From NCBI RefSeq assembly GCF_900105355.1, contig NZ_FNSC01000002.1, forward strand, positions 62,001 to 126,000: a DNA stretch of 64,000 bases, written 5' to 3'. This stretch comes from Pseudomonas anguilliseptica. Lineage in GTDB: Bacteria; Pseudomonadota; Gammaproteobacteria; Pseudomonadales; Pseudomonadaceae. Both the position numbers and the translations under genes were made by a program. This document shows positions 18,895 to 27,518 of this stretch, one piece after another (positions within the stretch are counted from its first letter, which is position 1; each line of letters starts with the position of its first letter). The notes under the pieces were generated by a model. It was not told the origin of the DNA, searched no databases, and saw only the letters and a program-made list of their open reading frames with translations.

Positions 18895-19451
18895 AGGCCG
18901 GGCTGTTGCCGCGCGTGCAGCTGTTGCTTGGCATTGCTGCTTTGATGCTGGTGCTGCAGCTGGGTAACAGCCTGAGTGGTTACAGCCTGAATCTCTGGGG
19001 TGTTATTCCGCGGCGGCTTGAGTCATTGCCGGGCGTGCTGTTTGCGCCCTGGCTGCATGGCGGTTGGATGCATCTGTTGAGCAACCTCAGCGGCCTGTTG
19101 GTGCTGGGGCTGCTGGCCTTGCTCGAATCGCGCCGCGACTTTATCCAGGCCAGCCTGTTTATCATCCTTGGCAGCGGGCTGTTGGTCTGGTTGTTCGGTC
19201 GCGAGGGTATCCACGTCGGTGCCAGCGGCTGGTTGTTTGGGCTGTGGGCATTGCTGCTGGCGCGGGCCTGGTTTCGCCGCAGCTGGCTCGATCTGCTGCT
19301 GGCGGTGCTGGTGTTCTTTCTGCATGGCGGCTGGGTCTTCGGTCTGCTGCCGCAGCAAGGCGTGTCATTCGAATATCATCTGGCCGGCGCGCTGTGCGGT
19401 GGGCTCTATGCGGCCTGGCGCTACACGCCGCGCGCACGGCAAGGAGGTTAA
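18891..19451 (+). CDS. Rhomboid family intramembrane serine protease
   Basis: A 186-residue protein with about six transmembrane helices. The rhomboid catalytic pattern is visible: HLLSNL in helix 2, the nucleophile Ser112 in GASGWLFG, and His163 in EYHLAGALCGG. The start overlaps the stop of the giant ATPase gene by four bases, and the next gene begins immediately after this stop. Membrane proteolysis would fit a membrane-quality or stress function of the cassette. The substrate is unknown. Confidence 0.88.
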   Translation: MKAGLLPRVQLLLGIAALMLVLQLGNSLSGYSLNLWGVIPRRLESLPGVLFAPWLHGGWMHLLSNLSGLLVLGLLALLESRRDFIQASLFIILGSGLLVWLFGREGIHVGASGWLFGLWALLLARAWFRRSWLDLLLAVLVFFLHGGWVFGLLPQQGVSFEYHLAGALCGGLYAAWRYTPRARQGG

Positions 19452-20138
19452 ATGGATTTCAATCGTCTCGATCAGCAACTGCGTGACAGTTTGGTCGATC
19501 TGCGCCTGAGCAATGAGGAGCGTGATGAGCTGCGCCAGCTCGGCAGCGAACTGACCCCCGATCAGGTGCGTTATATGCGTAACCGCGCCTTTGCCCTGGT
19601 CCGTGAGCTGATTCGCCAGTCGGAGAATGCCGAGCTGGCGCTGAAGTGGCTGGAGCAGGTAATCAAGACCCTGGACGCCAATATCGCGCCTACCAGCAAC
19701 CTGGCCAGCGCCCATTTCAGCCCCGGCGAGGAATGCCGGCGCAAGATCCGCGAGCTGTGCCGGCAGGCGCGCAAGACTGTGGATATCTGCGTCTACACCA
19801 TCTCAGATGATCTGCTTAGCGAGGAAATTCTCGCCTGTCACCAGCGCGGCCTGGCCGTGCGGGTAATCAGCGACAACGAGAAGCAGTTCGACGCTGGCAG
19901 CGATGTGCAGTGGCTGCGCGACAAGGGCGTGCCGCTGCGCATCGATAGCGGCCCCTTCCATATGCACCACAAGTTCGCTCTGTTCGACGGTCGCCTGCTG
20001 CTCAACGGCAGCTTCAACTGGACCCGTAGCGCCAGCACTAGCAACGAAGAGAACTTTATGGTGGTCGACAACCCACAGCTGTTGGCGGCTTTCAGTCGTG
20101 AGTTTGAAAGCCTGTGGGCGCGTTACGTGGATAACTGA
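19452..20138 (+). CDS. Phospholipase D-like (single HKD) protein
   Basis: A 228-residue protein. The N-terminal 75 residues are charged and helical. The rest is one PLD-type domain with the signature His172-x-Lys174-(x4)-Asp179 (MHHKFALFD), followed by NGSFNWT and a downstream NEENF. Proteins with a single HKD motif usually act as dimers, like the Nuc-type nucleases and mitochondrial PLD, so nuclease or phosphodiesterase activity on DNA, RNA or lipid is possible. No signal peptide is seen, so it should be cytoplasmic. It is tightly packed between the rhomboid and helicase genes (it ends in TGATGG, where the next ATG starts), indicating one message. Confidence 0.87.
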   Translation: MDFNRLDQQLRDSLVDLRLSNEERDELRQLGSELTPDQVRYMRNRAFALVRELIRQSENAELALKWLEQVIKTLDANIAPTSNLASAHFSPGEECRRKIRELCRQARKTVDICVYTISDDLLSEEILACHQRGLAVRVISDNEKQFDAGSDVQWLRDKGVPLRIDSGPFHMHHKFALFDGRLLLNGSFNWTRSASTSNEENFMVVDNPQLLAAFSREFESLWARYVDN

Positions 20139-22871
20139 TGGACGACTCGTCGCCCGTTCACCGGCTTATCGGCTTCTATCGCAGTTGCTACCTGGCCGAC
20201 AGCCGCGAGCTGGATCTGGATAACCTGAGTAAGTTGCCGGCCGAGCGCTGGGCCTGGTTGGGCGGTCGCGAAGAGCTGGTCAGTGGTGGTTTGCTCAGCC
20301 TGCCGTTGAATGCGGAATTGGGCACTGCCCTGGAGCGCCAGCAAAGCCTCTATCAGCGCGAACTGCAGCTGATTTACGGCGTGCTGCCGATTTGCCGGCG
20401 ACTGACCCTGGCCGATGCATCCGCCGTACCGGTCTGCGGTCCGCTGTTCTATTACGAAGCGCGATTGCAGCGCACAGCTGACGCGCAGAGCCATTTGCTG
20501 ACTATCGATCTGCAGCAGCCCCACGGTAATTGGCGACTGTTGCGGCGCTTGCTAGGCGGCGAAGAGCAGGATGCGTTTGCCGGGCTGGTGCTGCCCAGCG
20601 AGCCGCTGGATAGCCTGGCTCTGGGCGAACTGTTGTCCTGGGTGGTGGCCAATACCCGGGTGCCGGATGTTGTCGCAGCTGCCGGTTTTCCCGTTTTGGC
20701 CGATGTGGCCGTGCTGGACAAGGCGCAACGTCGGCGCAGTCTCTCGCTGCAGTCTGGGGCCATGGTTGCGCTGGTGCCACGTGGCACCGGCAGCCGTGGC
20801 ATCGCCCACGAATTGCAACAATTGCAGGCGGCCAGCGAGCTGTCGCCGCCGCTGCGCCAGTTACTCGGCGAGCCGGCGCCAGCAGCAAGTGAGGCCGCTG
20901 TCAGTTCGCCGGAAAATCTGCCGGCGCAACTTAGCGCTGCCCAATGCCGCGCATTGGCTAATGCCGCGCGCTATCCCTTGAGCCAGATCAGCGGCCCGCC
21001 GGGCACCGGCAAAAGCTACACCCTGGCGGCCCTGGCGCTGGATCGCTACCTGCAAGGCGAAAGCGTATTGCTGGTCAGTCGCAGCGAACAGGTGGTGAAA
21101 GTTATCGCGCAAAAGCTGCGTGACGACTTCGGCCTGCGTGACGGCGTGTTGGAGTGCGATGGTCAGGGCCAGCTCAAAGGGCTGCGCGAACGCCTGGCGC
21201 GGGCCCTGCAGGGCGAACTCGAAACGGTCCAGGAGGGCAGCGAGCGCCAGCAGCGCCGTGAACTCAGCAGCCTGCAACGCAACGAGCAGCGCCTGAGCCG
21301 GGCTTTTCGCCGCCGCGGCGAGCAGGCGCTGGCCTGGAGTCGCCTGTTGTTGCGCGCCGAGCGTGGCAGCCTGAGCTTCTGGCAGCGTTGGTTGCAGGTG
21401 CCCTGGGTGCGCCAGCGCATCTCTGTCAGCGCGCGGCCTTGGGCGCTGCTCGATGAGTTGCGCGAATGTCAGCAGCGTCGTCAGCGACTCAGTCGTGAAT
21501 ACCTGAATACCTGAATACCTGAATACGTGCCGGGCATTGGGCTTGCAGCGCTTGCTGGCCAAGGATCGGCAGACATTCGTGCATTACAACCAGGCGATCC
21601 GCGCGCGCAACTCGCAGCGGCAGTTGGCGCTGTTCGAGGATATCGATCCGGCGCGCCTGTTGGCGGCGTTCCCGATCTGGGTGGTGACCCTCGACGAGCT
21701 GCACCGCATGCTGCCGCTGCGCGCCGGCTTGTTCGATGTGATGGTGATGGACGAGGCGACTCAGTGCGATATCGCCTCGGCGCTGCCGGCCTTCCAGCGT
21801 TGCAAGCGCGCGGTGGTGGCAGGCGATGCGCGGCAGTTGCGGCATATCTCGTTTTTATCCATCGCCGCTGAGGCGCGCCTTGCCAGCCGTGCGCATGTGC
21901 CGGCCGAGCAGGGTGAGCGCTGGAGTTATAGAACCAATAGCGTGCTGGATCTCATGGGCCTGCAACTGGCCCATCAGCAAGCGGTGATCTTTCTCGATGA
22001 GCACTTTCGCAGCCGCCCCGCACTGATTCGTTTCAGCAACCAGCAGTTCTACGCCAATCGTTTACGGGTGATGAAAGAGCGCCCGGGGCAGGAGGGCTGC
22101 GACAGCCTGCAGCTCGAACGGCTGAGCGGCGAGCGCGGCGCCAACGGGGTCAATCCGGCCGAGGTGGCGCGGGTACTGGCATTGCTCGGCGAACATATGG
22201 CGCGCTATGCCGCCAGCCCGGTCAAACCGAGCGTCGGCGTGCTGTCGCCGTTTCGCGATCAGGTCGAGGCGATTCGCAAGCAGGTCGCTGCCACGCTGTC
22301 GCTCGAGCAACTGGCTGATTTTCGCCTGCTGATCGCCACGCCTTACGGCTTTCAGGGCGAGGAGCGCGACCTGATGATCATCAGCTTCGCCATGCACGGC
22401 GGCGGTGCTCAGGTTGCTACCTACCTTAATCGTGCGGACATGTTCAACGTTGCCATCACCCGCGCCCGTGAGCGTCAGGTGCTGCTGTTCAGCGGCGACG
22501 AACAGCAGTTGCCGGCGCAGAACCTGCTGCGCCGTTATCTGGAGTCGATTCGCCCGTTCGCGCCAGCAGCCCGCGCAACGACCGCTGAGGACGCTTTTCA
22601 GCGCGAGGTCTGCGCCGCGCTCGAAGCTCATGGTGTCAGCACCTGGGCCGGCTACCCGTTGGCCGGGCTGCTGCTGGATATCTTCTGCCAGCGTGGCGAC
22701 AAGTGCCTGGCCATCGACCTGATCGGTTTTCCCGGCGAGGGCGAGGGTTTTCTCGAACTGGAACGCTACCTGGTGTTGGCCCGCGCGGGTCTGGAAACTC
22801 TGCCACTCAGTTATGGCCTGTGGAGGCTTGAGCCGGAGTTGGCGTTGCAGGCGCTGTTACAGCGTTTGTAA
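20138..22871 (+). pseudogene. Superfamily 1 (UPF1/Dna2-like) helicase, frame broken by 8-bp tandem repeat
   Basis: The product would be about 905 residues. The first part (20138-21514) has a 280-residue N-terminal region and then Walker A GPPGTGKS (residues 286-293). The second part (from about 21527) carries the DEATQCD box (motif II), the GDARQL segment (III), DEHFRSRP and the NVAITRARERQVLLFSG segment (VI). The last 110 residues (about 22595-22871) have a DUF559/restriction-endonuclease-like look (AHGVSTWAGYPLAGLLLDI). The frame is lost at 21497-21526, where an 8-base unit is repeated. With two units fewer the reading is SREYLNTCRALGLQ and the helicase is whole. As it stands translation ends at TGA 21512, giving a 458-residue protein with only motif I. 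It could be a phase-variable gene in the off state or a plain mutant. Confidence 0.8.
21497..21526 (+). repeat. 8-bp tandem repeat (GAATACCT, 3.75 copies) in the helicase gene
   Basis: Three full units plus six bases of a fourth occur in tandem. In every version with 2.75 or more copies the stop TGA is reached in frame; with 1.75 copies the reading frame is open through to 22871. Confidence 0.95.
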
Positions 22872-22979
22872 TAACGTTTCTGCGCGGCGTTGCCTGCGGC
22901 CATCCATCCCTGTTCAAGGCAATCGGCCTGGATTCAGGGTAGACTTGCGGCCTTTCCGAATAGCCAAGAAGCCCCGTCC

Positions 22980-23519
22980 ATGGCCCTGCCGTCTACCACT
23001 TATAAAATCGAGCTGAACCTCACCGACATGGACCGCAGCGTCTATGAAAACCTGCGTTTTACCGTGGCCAGACACCCTTCGGAAACCGAAGAACGCCTTG
23101 CGGCCCGCCTGGTGGCCTATGCCTTGTTCTATCACGAGCAGCTGGCATTCGGTCGCGGCCTGTCGGATGTGGATGAGCCGGCGTTGTGGGAAAAGAGTCT
23201 TGATGACCGCGTGCTGCACTGGATCGAAGTCGGCCAGCCTGACAGTGAGCGCATCACCTGGTGTTCGCGGCGTACCGAGAAATTCAGCCTGGTGGCCTAC
23301 GGCAATCTGCGCGTATGGCAGACCAAGGCGCTCGCCCCGGTGCGCAGCCTGAAAAATATCAATGTGGTGGCGCTGGATCAGGAGGCGTTGGCTAGCCTGG
23401 CGCTGGATATGCCGCGCTCACTGAACTGGAGCGTGATGATCAGCGACGGCGAGCTGTTCGTGACCGATGAGCGCGGTCAGCATGAGTTGCCGATTGAGTG
23501 GCTTGCTGGCGAACGCTAA
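22980..23519 (+). CDS. yaeQ: YaeQ family protein
   Basis: A 179-residue protein of the YaeQ family, which has a PD-(D/E)XK nuclease-like fold in known structures but no established activity. The ATG at 22980 gives MALPSTTYKIELNLTDMDR, the family N-terminus; a longer upstream frame is not needed. The family segments ARHPSETEERLAARLVAYAL and LSDVDEPALWEKS are present. It follows the helicase gene by about 110 bases and precedes recJ, as in other pseudomonads. Confidence 0.93.
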   Translation: MALPSTTYKIELNLTDMDRSVYENLRFTVARHPSETEERLAARLVAYALFYHEQLAFGRGLSDVDEPALWEKSLDDRVLHWIEVGQPDSERITWCSRRTEKFSLVAYGNLRVWQTKALAPVRSLKNINVVALDQEALASLALDMPRSLNWSVMISDGELFVTDERGQHELPIEWLAGER

Positions 23520-23589
23520 GGCTTAGCTCAACCTACGCGGCCCGCCCCATCCTACGTTTCGCTCCGTCATGATGTTGAGAACCCGCCCC

Positions 23590-25302
23590 ATGCGTATCGA
23601 GTCCCGCCCGCTACCCGCCACCCTGCCTGATCTAGGCGCTCTGCCGCCGTTGCTGACCCGCCTGTACGCTGCCCGCGGCGTGCAATCGGCTGCCGAGCTG
23701 GATAAGGGCCTGGCGCGGCTGATCCCCTATCAGCAGCTCAAGGGCATGCCAGAAACCGTGGAACTGCTGGTGCAGGGGTTGCAGCAAGGCCAGCGGATGC
23801 TGATCGTCGGCGATTTCGATGCCGATGGTGCCACTGCCAGTACGGTTGGTGTGCTGGGGCTGCGCATGCTCGGCGCGGCCCATGTCGATTACCTGGTGCC
23901 CAATCGTTTCGAGTACGGCTATGGCCTGACTCCGGAGATCGTCTCGGTGGCGCTGGAGCGCGAGCCTCAGCTGTTGATCACCGTGGATAACGGTATTTCC
24001 AGCGTCGAAGGTGTAGCGGCGGCCAAGGCCGCTGGTTTGACCGTGCTGGTAACCGATCACCATTTGCCCGGTGCCGAGTTGCCGGCAGCGGATGCCATCG
24101 TCAATCCCAATCAGCCAGGTTGCGAGTTCCCCAGCAAGGCATTGGCCGGGGTTGGGGTGATGTTCTATGTGCTGCTGGCCCTGCGTGCGCGGCTGCGGGA
24201 AATGGGCTGGTTTACTGCGCTGCGCCCGGAGCCGAACCTGGGTGAGCTGCTTGATCTGGTGGCCCTGGGCAGCGTCGCCGACGTGGTGCCGCTGGATGCC
24301 AACAACCGCATTCTGGTGCATCAGGGCCTGGCGCGGATTCGTGCGGGGCGGGCACGACCGGGGTTGCGCGCAATTCTTGAGGTGGCGGGGCGTGATCATC
24401 GGCGCATTACCTCCACCGACCTGGGTTTTATCCTTGGTCCACGGCTGAATGCGGCGGGGCGCCTGGATGATATGGCGTTGGGCATCGAATGCCTGCTCTG
24501 TGAAGACGAGGCGCTGGCCCGCGATATGGCGGTTCAGCTGGATCAGCTTAATCAGGACCGCAAGGCCATCGAGCAGGGTATGCAGCGCGAGGCCTTGGCC
24601 CAGCTCAAGGACCAGCCACTGGAAGATATGCCCTTTGGTCTGTGTCTATTCGAGCCAGACTGGCACCAGGGAGTAATAGGCATCCTCGCCTCGCGGATGA
24701 AAGAGCGTTATCACCGTCCGACCATTGCCTTTGCCGATGCTGGCGATGGCGTGCTGAAAGGGTCGGCGCGTTCGGTGCCGGGTTTTCATATCCGTGATGC
24801 GTTGGATGCGGTCGCCGCCAAACACCCTGAGCTGATCAGCAAGTTCGGTGGCCATGCCATGGCGGCGGGGCTGTCACTGCCACAGGCGAATTTTGCCGCC
24901 TTTGCCGCCGCCTTCGATGCTGAGGTGCGCCGCCAGCTGTGTGAAGACGATCTGACCGGCCGCTTGTTGTCTGATGGCGCCCTGTCCATTGAAGAGTTCC
25001 ATCTGCCCTTGGCCAAGGAACTGCGCAATGCCGGGCCGTGGGGGCAGCATTTCCCCGAGCCGCTGTTTCATGGCGTATTTCAGCTGGTGCAGCAACGGGT
25101 GGTCGGCGAGCGGCATCTGAAGGTGGTGCTGAAAAGCGAATGTGGCAGCGTGCAGCTCGATGGCATCGCCTTTGGTGTAGACCGCGAAATCTGGCCGAAC
25201 CCGACTGTGCGCTGGGTCGAGCTGGCCTACAAGCTGGACGTCAATGAGTACCGTGGGCAGGAAAGTGTGCAGCTGCTGATCGCCCATATCAGCCCGCGGT
25301 GA
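23590..25302 (+). CDS. recJ: Single-stranded-DNA-specific exonuclease RecJ
   Basis: A 5'-3' single-strand exonuclease of the DHH family, used in RecFOR recombination and mismatch repair. It has 570 residues from the ATG at 23590. The DHH-family motifs are visible: DFDADGATAS (I), TVDNGISS (II), the DHH signature in VTDHHLPG (III) and LVALGSVADVVPL (IV). The C-terminal half has the DHHA1 domain with KFGGHAMAAGLSL. An in-frame ATG seven codons earlier is less likely because MRIESRPLP is the family start. Confidence 0.96.
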   Translation: MRIESRPLPATLPDLGALPPLLTRLYAARGVQSAAELDKGLARLIPYQQLKGMPETVELLVQGLQQGQRMLIVGDFDADGATASTVGVLGLRMLGAAHVDYLVPNRFEYGYGLTPEIVSVALEREPQLLITVDNGISSVEGVAAAKAAGLTVLVTDHHLPGAELPAADAIVNPNQPGCEFPSKALAGVGVMFYVLLALRARLREMGWFTALRPEPNLGELLDLVALGSVADVVPLDANNRILVHQGLARIRAGRARPGLRAILEVAGRDHRRITSTDLGFILGPRLNAAGRLDDMALGIECLLCEDEALARDMAVQLDQLNQDRKAIEQGMQREALAQLKDQPLEDMPFGLCLFEPDWHQGVIGILASRMKERYHRPTIAFADAGDGVLKGSARSVPGFHIRDALDAVAAKHPELISKFGGHAMAAGLSLPQANFAAFAAAFDAEVRRQLCEDDLTGRLLSDGALSIEEFHLPLAKELRNAGPWGQHFPEPLFHGVFQLVQQRVVGERHLKVVLKSECGSVQLDGIAFGVDREIWPNPTVRWVELAYKLDVNEYRGQESVQLLIAHISPR

Positions 25303-25307
25303 TTGGG

Positions 25308-25970
25308 CTAGCCCTGCGGTGCGGACGCGGCTGAGCCATCGGCCAGCGCTCGTTCGCTTAACTCATTCCAGCGCGCGAGAAACTGCGGTGGCTGGCTGAC
25401 GCGCTGCGGTGACTTGGCCAGAAACACACCATGGTTATTGAAGGAATACACCGGCAACAGATCATCACGCTCACTGGCTGGGCGGATGCGCGGGTCAAGG
25501 TTGTCGAGAATCAGCGGTTGCTCGCTGGCGCTGGGGTAATAGGCCAGCACCATATGCGCCTGATTCTGCTTGAGCGCCTTGACGAAGGTCAGGCGCAGCT
25601 TCTCACTCGGCACACCCATACGTACCAGGCTGAAGTATTTGGCGATGGCGAAATCTTCGCAGTCGCCTTTGCCCAAGCTGAGTGTCTGTGCCGGTGTGGC
25701 CCAATAGTCATCGGCGCCCCAGGCCTGTTGGTCGCTGACAAAACTCACCGAACGGTTGATAAAGTGATTGACCCGCTCCAGCTGGGCGCGCTCGTTATCG
25801 CTGGCTGAGTTGTCGAGCAGGTTGAGCCAGCTGGCCAGGCGTGTATCACAGAGCGCCGCCGCCAGGGCACTGTGCTGAGTGCTCGGTGCATCGGCCACCA
25901 GCACTGGGCTGAATAGCCAGCAACTGGCAAGCAGCAAGCGGTGAACGTAGCGGTTGGCGCGTGGTGGCAT
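25308..25970 (-). CDS. LapG-like transglutaminase-type cysteine protease
   Basis: A 220-residue exported protein with a hydrophobic N-terminal segment (RLLLASCWLFSPVLVA). It has the bacterial transglutaminase-like cysteine protease pattern, with Cys104 in GKGDCEDFA, His139 in QAHMVL and Asp156 in LILDNLDP, and the WGADDYWATP segment seen in LapG. LapG cleaves large surface adhesins in the periplasm under control of the c-di-GMP receptor LapD. No lapD lies beside it; the nearest c-di-GMP gene is the decayed cyclase about 3 kb away. So it may be a LapG paralogue with another substrate. The gene converges with recJ, with only a few bases between. Confidence 0.8.
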   Translation of the reverse strand: MPPRANRYVHRLLLASCWLFSPVLVADAPSTQHSALAAALCDTRLASWLNLLDNSASDNERAQLERVNHFINRSVSFVSDQQAWGADDYWATPAQTLSLGKGDCEDFAIAKYFSLVRMGVPSEKLRLTFVKALKQNQAHMVLAYYPSASEQPLILDNLDPRIRPASERDDLLPVYSFNNHGVFLAKSPQRVSQPPQFLARWNELSERALADGSAASAPQG

Positions 25971-26251
25971 GGCGCGAAGTCTCCGGCGTCGGCTCTTGAT
26001 AGCCTTTTGCCGTTGCTGAGGTTTGTGTGCCCGCCATCCTTGGCGGGCACCCTGCGGGCCGTCGCTGCGCGACGTTAAAAATTGCGCCCGGTAATTTTTT
26101 GTAGCGCCATCCTATCGGCGTCAAATATAGAACGACTATCGTCAGAATGTGATGGTGACCACTCTTTGACATATTTGCAGGCGGATAACCGACGAATAGC
26201 CGGTTTCCCTGGTTTTCACGTCCGTTGGCAATCTTTCGAAGCACTCTGACG
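25971..26251. other. Intergenic spacer upstream of IS copy A
   Basis: The spacer contains no convincing gene. It includes a perfect ten-base-pair hairpin at 26027-26050 (GTGCCCGCCA, loop TCCT, TGGCGGGCAC) and a TTGACA at 26166-26171 without a convincing partner. Before the IS arrived it was the upstream region of the DUF533 gene. Confidence 0.5.
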
Positions 26252-26255
26252 TTAG

Positions 26256-27447
26256 GGATCCTCTGAAGTAGCCATGCATTTCTGGCTGACGTCAGCCTCT
26301 GCTGATTTCGAAAGTGATAAATCGATCAAAAACGATCAGATTACCGGCTCATTTCTGTGTTTTTAGCCGCCGCGAGCACCTCGCGGCAGCCATTTCCAGC
26401 ATTACGGGCGCACCTCTCCTGCATTCGTCAGTAAATGTCGGCGCGCCATCCACAGATTTGACAGCGCGAATAAAGTCACCAGTTGCGCCGTGTTTTTGAC
26501 CAGGCCACGGAAGCGCGTCTTCACATAACCGAACTGACGCTTGATCACCCGAAACGGATGCTCGACCTTGGCTCGCACTTGGGCCTTGGCCTTCTCGATT
26601 TTGCGCTTGGCTTTGTACAGCGCGCTGCGCTTACCGAGTTTCTTGTAAGTGCTACGCCGTGCTGCAACCTGCCAGATCACTTGACGGCCCTCATGCTCGG
26701 GGCGCTTCTCGACACCGGTATATCCGGCATCGGCCCCCACCATGTTTTCCTCGCCGTGCAGCAGCTTATCGACCTGGGTGACATCCGCCACGTTGGCGGC
26801 AGTACCCACCACGCTGTGCACCAAGCCAGACTCGTCATCCACCCCGATGTGCGCCTTCATGCCGAAGTAATACTGATTGCCTTTCTTGGTTGAGTGCATC
26901 TCAGGGTCACGCTTACCGTTCTTGTTCTTGGTTGAACTCGGCGCGTTGATCAGCGTGGCATCGACGATGGTGCCTTGGCGCAGCGACAAACCACGGTCAC
27001 CCAGGTAGCCATTGATCACGGCCAGGATGCCGGCAGCCAGTTCGTGTTTTTCCAGCAAGCGGCGGAAGTTGAGGATGGTGGTTTCGTCAGGAATGCGCTC
27101 CAGAGTCAGCCCGGCAAACTGGCGTAGGATGGTGGTCTCGTACAGCGCCTCTTCCATCGCCGGATCGCTGTAACCGAACCAGTTTTGCATCAGATGCACT
27201 CGCAGCATCGCCATCAGCGGATAGGACGGTCGGCCGCCTTCACCCTTTGGATAATGCGGCTCGATCAAAGCGATCAACCCTTTCCATGGCACTACCCGAT
27301 CCATCTCGATCAGGAACAATTCTTTGCGGGTCTGCTTGCGCTTGCCGGCGTACTCGGCGTCGGCGAAGGTCATCTGCTTCATCGGAAAACTCGGCGGGTG
27401 GAGTGCGGATATTTTGCCAAAATCAGGAAGTCTTTTTCAGACCATCC
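26256..27447 (-). mobile_element. IS5-family insertion sequence, copy A
   Basis: A 1192-base element flanked by TTAG at 26252-26255 and 27448-27451, a YTAR target duplication typical of IS5. Its ends are GGATCCTCTGAAGTAG on the left and, read inward from the right, GGATGGTCTGAAAAAG, so they are imperfect inverted repeats. It carries one transposase gene. Sequence and ends differ from copies B and C, so it is a related but separate lineage. It separates the DUF533 gene from the spacer that was upstream of it. Confidence 0.93.
26402..27382 (-). CDS. IS5-family transposase (copy A)
   Basis: A 326-residue DDE transposase starting MKQMTFADAEYAGKRKQ. It has the N-terminal DUF772-like region with LMQNWFGYSDPAMEEALYE, then the catalytic Asp in IVDATLINAP, the second Asp in GADAGYTGVEKR and the Glu in KVEHPFRVIKRQFGYVKTR. 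The frame is intact, so it may be active. It differs from copies B and C at several positions, for example H for Y in ALIEPHYPKG and GKRSALYK for GKSSPLYK. Confidence 0.95.
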   Translation of the reverse strand: MKQMTFADAEYAGKRKQTRKELFLIEMDRVVPWKGLIALIEPHYPKGEGGRPSYPLMAMLRVHLMQNWFGYSDPAMEEALYETTILRQFAGLTLERIPDETTILNFRRLLEKHELAAGILAVINGYLGDRGLSLRQGTIVDATLINAPSSTKNKNGKRDPEMHSTKKGNQYYFGMKAHIGVDDESGLVHSVVGTAANVADVTQVDKLLHGEENMVGADAGYTGVEKRPEHEGRQVIWQVAARRSTYKKLGKRSALYKAKRKIEKAKAQVRAKVEHPFRVIKRQFGYVKTRFRGLVKNTAQLVTLFALSNLWMARRHLLTNAGEVRP

Positions 27448-27518
27448 TTAGGTGGCGAGAAACCTCCGTCTCTAGAATCAGTCTGTGTGTTTGCACAACT
27501 TTTTAGGGAGAGCGCTTG

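Noticed and set aside
9086..22871. Reading the cassette as a prophage or integrated island
   Set aside because: No integrase, attachment site, tRNA end or composition change was seen at its borders; the neighbours are core genes in an order that looks ancestral for pseudomonads.
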